This document shows, in pieces, positions 20,439 through 26,149 of a stretch of 26,149 nt of DNA. A program made the translations under genes and the position numbers. The stretch lies in contig RHPI01002503.1 in assembly GCA_009103225.1 (NCBI GenBank), forward strand, positions 149,010 to 175,158, in the 5' to 3' direction. The first letter of the stretch is position 1; each line of letters starts with the position of its first letter. This DNA is from Chlorokybus atmophyticus. Lineage: Eukaryota > Streptophyta > Chlorokybophyceae > Chlorokybales > Chlorokybaceae. Below the pieces are notes generated by a model. The model was given only the letters and a program-made list of their open reading frames with translations, did no database searches and was not told the DNA's origin.

Positions 20439-21755
20439 TCAACCGCAGTTGCTGTACGGCTCAATTGAACTGATCAACCCGTTCCCGCGCAGCGCTTCAC
20501 AATAACCCTCGGCTTCATCACGCCCACAGATGATAACGTTGCTGAGACCGTTGACATGGGCCTAAGGAAGAAGTGCATGTAAATACGCAGAGATTACAAA
20601 GCCAGATACCCTATCCTCGTGTAGTATATGTGGTAACACCAAACAACCTCCATGAGGTAATCAATTTGGCAGACAAATGACAGCGTATAAGCAGCCTTAT
20701 ATGACAGCAGCAGCAAGCAGCGAGCTCACCTCGTTCATGATGTTGACTGCGACATCAACTGTCATTGAAGGGATGCATTTCATCAAAACTTGCACGACAT
20801 ACTCCCGCCTGTTGAAGTCGTCATTGTGCAGCAGAACTCGATATGGCGGAGCCATTTTCCTCTGCTGCTCCTTACTGCACAACAACATGCAATTGAGCAC
20901 ATGCATGGAGAGAGAAAAACTTGAGGATATATGTTGCGCAAGGGAATGCTGCGAAGGAGTCTCACAGTAAGGTGCAGAGTTGTGGATCGCACTTACCCAA
21001 GATCCACTTGCTCCCCATACTGCGGCTTCTCGATGGTGGGGGCAGGTTTGTCGAGAATGCCGGGTCCAGCTGCAGCAACTACGGAACATGGCGAAGCGCG
21101 TGCAGTAACAACGCGCCACTCGCCTGCATGCAATACTGCAACTGTAAGCCATGACAAACGTAGAGCAAAAAGAACCCCCTACATGATTGTGCCATGATCT
21201 GCGCGTGCCACTCAGTGGGCTAGTAGGGCGTTGACTACACCTGACTTGCGGACAAGGACTTTGTAACGCCTGTTCCGGCAGTAAGACCTGACTCGTACTA
21301 CCCGACTGACAAGCAGTTGCCTGCACTCAATGCAAAGGTAAACAAGCTGCTAGACGGAAGGAACGGACGAGCGAACCAACGCTATAACCAACCAACGCCA
21401 CAAGCTCTTCAATTGCGTGATGTGGGAAGTGATCTGTTATACACGCATGCAGTCGGACTGTGTACCCTATCACGTTTCAGTGGATCAATGCAACGAATCT
21501 GAACATGCGTGTCGTCGCTACAACAAGGGGCGCTGCATCCATCTAAATCAGAACGAAGGGGATAGTGGCACACCCCAGCTAGCAAGCGACCAGCCACCCA
21601 CCGTGGCTGCGTTGTCGGAAAGCAGCAGGCCGGGCATTACCGCCGGTCCTCCACTGTCCGGAATGCCTGTGCAGGCTGCTGGAGGACGCTGCTTGCGACC
21701 TAATGTTGCTTGCCACCACCAAGGCAGTTGTCGCTGCTACCACCGACGTCGCCAT
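20439..21755 (-). CDS. CLPS1: Plastid ClpS adaptor (N-degron recognin of Clp protease)
   Basis: Four exons: 21755-21641, 21078-20997, 20874-20730 and 20561-20439, phases 1, 2 and 0, 154 residues, close to plant ClpS1. Exon 1 starts MATSVVAATTALVVASNIRS and is Ser/Ala/Arg-rich without acidic residues, a typical plastid transit peptide. Exon 2 gives the linker AAAGPGILDKPAPTIEKPQY. Exon 3 holds the core YRVLLHNDDFNRREYVVQVL and the helix PSMTVDVAVNIMNE. Exon 4 gives AHVNGLSNVIICGRDEAEGY and ends in SSIEPYSNCG. The Asn-Asp-Asp of the amino-terminal residue pocket and the His of AHVNG are kept. ClpS delivers selected stromal proteins to the ClpC chaperone and Clp protease. Intron 1 is about 560 bp; another small exon inside it cannot be excluded, but the phase fits without one. 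Confidence 0.93.
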
Positions 21756-23308
21756 GACCCGCCAAGTGCAAGAGTCACTCCTCTCCACTCAGCTCAGCTC
21801 AGCTCGGCCCAGCAGACCACACACGGCCGCCGCTAGGAACCAGCGGCGGCCTGAAGCCAGAGAATACAAGCAAAGCTCGCTGCGTGTGCGGCCTAGGAGA
21901 CCTGCAACGCGTCCTGCAATGGCCAACGCACGCCGGCAACGACAACACCACGACCACGACCACTGCCGCTGCCGCCGCCGCCGCCGAGCGAAGTCGCCAG
22001 CTGGCGCGCGACACTCTGTGTTGCAGTCAAGGTTGCCGCCAAGTGTTCGCCCCGCAACTTAACCGAGCATTGAGGATATACTTCTCCCTTCACAACAAAT
22101 AGGTTGGATGTCGGTGCTTTCACATGGACGCCAGTCGGCAAAACTCTGTCAAACCAAACGGAGCTCGTAGAGGCACGTAAAACAGGGTGCCTTGTTTGGA
22201 GCGCTGATGTGGAGCCACAAGCGCCGTCGGTTGAGCCCTTCGTGAGCGCTCCTTCCTTCCTTCCTTCCTTCTTTCGCAGTCGGTAACATTGATCAGAGCG
22301 CCTTGCACAAAGTGATGCACTACATTGCGTGCCTTACACATTGTCGACCTGTATGACACAAGCTAGATAATGGGTATTGCTTTTGACAATGGCATGCAAA
22401 TCACGCTTTTTGATGATACTACTATCATGCTTATTTGGCCGCCCTGCGTGTTTTCCCTGGTTTCCCCACTGAAAACTGCCTGACAAACTGCATGCTGCAG
22501 GGAAAGTTATTTGTCCTCCAGTCCTCAGGTTGATCTGTATGTGAAGCATTTGCTTATTGCATTTTTCAAGGTAAGCATAAATGTAATACAAATTCAGTGG
22601 TATACAGCACATGTTATGGATCGCTACGAATACGTGTATCATTTATAGTTAAAGTAACATGAATAAAAATTGTGTTAAAAATGCATAACATCACACGTAA
22701 TTTATTGCATAGTATATACACAATCCTCTACAATCCTCCTTTTCAAGCATACACCTGCCAAAGTGTGCATAATAAAATCTTCGCGCATCATACATGCAGT
22801 AATAATAATGTTGAAAATGAATGATGCAGAGCTTTTTGCTATCGCACATTTTTGTGTAAATACGATAACCTTCTTGATATGACTTATTTTTAACCAACAC
22901 CGCGTACCTGTTCCACAAGTTCAAAGAAGAGTACAATGTGTCGCATGTGTTGACGTATGTGATGTGCAAAGATGTTGAATTTATGGGTTTAAGAGATGAT
23001 GTTGTCTGTCCAACAAGTATTCCAGCGACAAGTTTGCCAGTTTAAGCAATCTCAAATATGATGCTTACAACAGGGTCAGTCTATTGTGTTATAAGCATTG
23101 CTTGTCACACTGACAATGTCACTGCCACTGACAGTTAGCGCGCAACACGAACGAACGTGCACGCGCGCCGTAAGCTTTGTATTTGCCGCTGGTAGGGTTA
23201 TTGTTGTCCGAGGCGTAGACGAAGGCGGCGGAGGCGGCGGACTGCAGAGAGGAGGAGGGACAGCAGCTCATACACAAGCACTAGCTGCTGATCAGGAGAG
23301 CAGCAAGC
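21756..23308. promoter_or_regulatory. Divergent upstream region of ClpS and PDI genes
   Basis: About 1.55 kb between divergent start codons. It contains a GCC/GCT-rich stretch near 21960-21990, a (CCTT)5 tract at 22251-22270 and an AT-rich block from about 22600 to 23000. Several open frames in the GC-rich part have no domain or splice support. No promoter element is certain. Confidence 0.45.
22251..22270 (+). repeat. (CCTT)5 microsatellite
   Basis: Five CCTT units in non-coding DNA between the ClpS and PDI genes, followed by a degenerate CTTTC. Confidence 0.9.
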
Positions 23309-25511
23309 ATGGCGCGCGGGATGTCTGCAGCGCTGCTGGTCGTCTTTGCGCTGCTTGCTGTCCAGCAGCATGCGCTAGTTGCCGCCGCCGAGGAAGAGGG
23401 CTTCACCACGGTGCTGACACCCGACAATTTCGACGACCTGGTTGGCCAGGACAAGCCCGCCCTCATTGAGTTCTACGCGCCCTGGTGAGCGAGAGCTACT
23501 GTCGGTACTGCTGCTGCTGCTGCTGCTGCTGCTGTGACTTCTGCAGGCTTGCTTCTCTGTTGAGCCTGAGAAGCATGCATGCCGTTCACATTGAACGTGC
23601 TGCGCAGCATGTTTGCTTGTCATGCTCTGTGTGAAGGAAGAGTGGCTGTGCTTGATTGCGGTGACGTTCTTATCGTTTGGATGCCACACGTTGGAACTTC
23701 GTCACTGTTTTGTGCATGCTGATGGCTGCTCGGTTCTTTGATGTGCAGGTGCGGACATTGTAAGAAGCTCGCACCGGTACGTACGGGAGCTTGCGTGCAG
23801 TGCCAGCAATTATGTGGGCACGCTGTACGCTCTGTGTTGACTTTCTGCTGGTTCCACTTGCACAGGAATACGAGTCTCTCGCCCAAGTCTTCTCCAAGAC
23901 TGGCAAGGTTGTCATTGGCAAGGTAGACTGTGACTCGCACAAGGACCTTTGTGGCAAGTTTGATGTCAAGGGCTACCCCACCATCAAGTGGTTCAACAAG
24001 GATTCCTCAAAGCCGGACGAGTAAGCGCCTTTGCGCACAGCATGCACCAGCAATCCATGTGTTGCTCACCTTGTGACATACTGATCATTGATCACTTGTG
24101 CAGTTACAACAGTGGAAGGACTGCAGATGACTTGGTGGCTTTTGTTAATGGCAAGATTGGTAAGCCATAGCATTGAACAGGAACGTGTGGCAGTAAACGT
24201 GACTATGAAAACGCAGTATTGTTGCGTGCTTCGGCTCATGCTTGCACCTCCAGGCACAAACTTGAAGGTCAAGAAGGCTCCAACTGCCGTGACCGTGTTG
24301 ACGGATGCCACTTTTGATGCGATTGTGAAGGATCCCACCAAGGATGTCCTGGTCGAGTTCTATGCACCATGGTGTGGCCACTGCAAGTCTCTTGCACCGG
24401 TCAGTTGCGAGACTGCAATCATAGCTTGTGGACCATCACCCAGTCCAGCATGAGTTGTTTAACTTGGTGTAATGTGTTCAACAGGAATATGAGAAAGTTG
24501 CCGCCACCTTTGCTGCCGATGAAGATGTTGTGATTGCCAACCTCGATGCAGACAACTTCCGAGACATTGGTACCAAGTAAGTCATTGCAATATTGTTGTG
24601 TTTGTATACCACGCCCCAAGTGGCCGCCTTGGTTGAGCAGTGTTTGCATGTGATTGTTGCTACTGTCAAATAAGGTTTTGGATGCTCAAGTAGTGGTTGC
24701 ATGGGCACTTTGCAGGTATGGTGTGGAAGGCTTTCCCACCATCAAATTCTTTCCCAAGGACAACAAGGAAGGTGAAGATTATGCGGGCGGGAGGACTCCA
24801 CAAGACTTTATCAAGTTTATCAATGAGAGGGCAGGCACGCAGCGTGTCCTTGGTGGTGGTCTCACTTCAGAGGTGTGTGAACCTTTGTTTCCGCATACCT
24901 GATTGGTCATGCCATCCATGATGCTGCTGTTTACTTTACATGGCCATGGTTCCAGTTGGTGTTCGGTGCCACGCGTGAGATTTGTGCTCCTTTGCAGGCT
25001 GGACGGCTGGCAGACCTGGACACTGTGGTCAAGGAGTTTTTGTCCGCCGCAGAGTCAGCCCGCGAGTCCATCATTGAACAGGCTGAGAAGGCGGTGGCAG
25101 CTCTTTCTGGCAAGACCAAGTGAGTTTCTTGGTGGCAATGGACATGTTTTGCATTGCACTGCTGCACATGCCGCATGAACTCTGTCTGCAAGTGTCATGT
25201 ATGACTGTCACTGAGTAATCTAGTGAGCAGACCTTGTCTAGCAAGCTCATGTAAGTTGCTGCAGGACATCCGGTGACTACTATGTCAAGGTCATGAGGAA
25301 CATTGTGAAGAAGGGAGCAACATACGCCTCAACCGAGGCGGAGCGCCTGGAGCGCATGTTGGCAGGCGTAAGTGCAGTGCAGAATATAATGTAGTGGGTA
25401 TCAGTTGCTTTGATGCTGACAGTTGGTGTTTGACAGAACTTGACACCCTTGAAGTCTTCTGAGTTCTCCCTGCGCAAGAACATCTTGGCGGCGTTCTCCT
25501 CATCAGAGTAG
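23309..25511 (+). CDS. PDIL2: Protein disulfide isomerase, two thioredoxin domains plus ERp29c (PDIL2 type)
   Basis: Ten exons: 23309-23484, 23749-23776, 23866-24020, 24104-24159, 24254-24399, 24485-24576, 24716-24872, 24998-25119, 25265-25367 and 25437-25511; all phases close, 369 residues. A signal peptide ([20 protein letters not shown]) leads into domain a ([15 protein letters not shown]) with the active site [10 protein letters not shown]. The second domain begins at [13 protein letters not shown] and has [10 protein letters not shown]. Each has the cis-Pro site (YPTIKWF, FPTIKFF). The C-terminal 110 residues are the ERp29-like helical domain ([20 protein letters not shown]). It forms and rearranges disulfides in secretory proteins in the ER lumen. 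There is no KDEL; the protein ends AAFSSSE, and the related plant PDIL2-1 group also lacks a canonical signal. The first WCGHC is split by intron 1 inside the Trp codon. Confidence 0.96.
23508..23534 (+). repeat. (CTG)9 tract in PDI intron 1
   Basis: Nine CTG units 23 bp after the exon 1 donor of the PDI gene. Confidence 0.92.
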
Positions 25512-26149
25512 TTAGGTGTATTTTAGAGCTTTGCCCAAAACTTTTTGAACAGGACTGTCACGACTAGCGTTGGCCGGTGTCATTGATTCACGATCGTTAA
25601 AAATTCATGGCAACAAGTATGTAAGTGAGCACATGTTACTCCGATCATTGCCAAGTTACTGGTACTGGCGTATTGATAACACTGCAGCATGTCTGGTGCT
25701 TGCAAAAGACCAACAGTGGTCTTGGGTTATATGAACCAAGTATTGTAACTTGAGGAAGGTTGTGGCTCCGTAGAGTGGGGTCTCAATGCATGTGCAAAAT
25801 GCATGTAGGTGTGCCACCTTCTATTATCAGCATGGGCATATAATGGTCAGTGATTTAATGCATTGATCTTACAATCTTCAACATCGCAAAGTGCTAAGCG
25901 TGGGCACTTGACAATGAAGTAAGCACTTGATGTAGTAGCTCATGTGAGATGCAAGGTTACAAGATTGCATTTGAGTTTCGTAAAAGTTCCATTAAAAAAC
26001 ATTCCTTGCCTTCGCGGTATAAAAACTTGTTATACCTAGATCTCCTTCCATTGATGACATAAAAGCAATGGACTCGTTCCATTATGAAGCTTGCACGAAA
26101 TGACACTTGCTAAGTTGCGTAGCTATGGTCACATCAAGAAGGGCACGGG
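25512..26149. other. Region downstream of the PDI gene
   Basis: Should start with the PDI 3' untranslated region. TGTAA, the poly(A) signal used in many green algae, occurs at 25620-25624 and 25744-25748, but I cannot show that either is used. No exon or RNA gene is seen up to the window end. Confidence 0.4.

Noticed and set aside
20697-21326. A 209-codon minus-strand open frame
   Set aside because: Its end coincides with ClpS exon 3, but the upstream part runs through introns and exon 2 in the wrong frame.
22691-22969. A 92-codon minus-strand frame rich in Tyr, Cys and Ile
   Set aside because: Composition follows from the AT-rich block; no similarity is apparent.
25620-25748. TGTAA motifs as polyadenylation signals of the PDI gene
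   Set aside because: The pentamer is frequent by chance and was not found consistently after the other genes, so it is mentioned only as a possibility.
1-26149. CRISPR array, operon-like defence cluster or prophage
   Set aside because: All confident genes are intron-containing eukaryotic genes; no spaced direct repeat array or bacterial-type gene cluster is present.

Overview
The window is nuclear DNA of a photosynthetic eukaryote of the green lineage, most likely a green alga. Every gene I can reconstruct is cut by many short spliceosomal introns. Several products are typical of green plants or plastids: a transit-peptide ClpS adaptor, a FAD4-type lipid desaturase, a Rieske oxygenase of the pheophorbide a oxygenase/TIC55/PTC52 group, and an Alfin1-like PHD protein. 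I cannot name a genus. No bacterial, viral or organellar gene set is present.

Layout, left to right. About 217-2139 (-): Rieske oxygenase, its 3' end unresolved at the window edge. About 2750-3503 (-): an unrecognised gene with a paired-Cys C-terminal exon. 3654-5038 (+): FAD4-like desaturase. 5514-8017 (-): complete ten-exon DHHC S-acyltransferase of the PAT17 type. 8878-9668 (-): ZNHIT1/SWC6, subunit of the SWR1 chromatin remodeller. 11004-13702 (+): Alfin1-like PHD histone reader, with an assembly gap in intron 1. 14697-15108 (-): putative small tail-anchored membrane protein. 16325-19159 (+): VIPAS39/SPE-39-like protein of the VPS33-VPS16B trafficking module, twelve exons. 20439-21755 (-): plastid ClpS1. 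23309-25511 (+): protein disulfide isomerase with two thioredoxin domains and an ERp29 C-terminal domain. Exon junctions were set by hand from splice consensus, reading phase and family conservation; in the well-supported genes all phases close.

The genes do not form one pathway. They fall into plastid functions (Rieske oxygenase, FAD4, ClpS), the endomembrane system (DHHC enzyme, VIPAS39-like, PDI) and chromatin (ZNHIT1 and Alfin1-like, a divergent pair sharing about 1.3 kb of upstream DNA).

The most notable points are: three introns that need GC-AG rather than GT-AG borders, two of them consecutive in the DHHC gene; a SPE-39/VIPAS39 homologue in a green-lineage genome; a possible new tail-anchored protein and an unrecognised Cys-pair protein; a near-perfect 17-bp hairpin in an Alfin intron; an AT-rich island upstream of the PDI gene; and poly-C tracts at the window edge and at the gap, which look like assembly limits. 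I found no clearly new multi-gene system.
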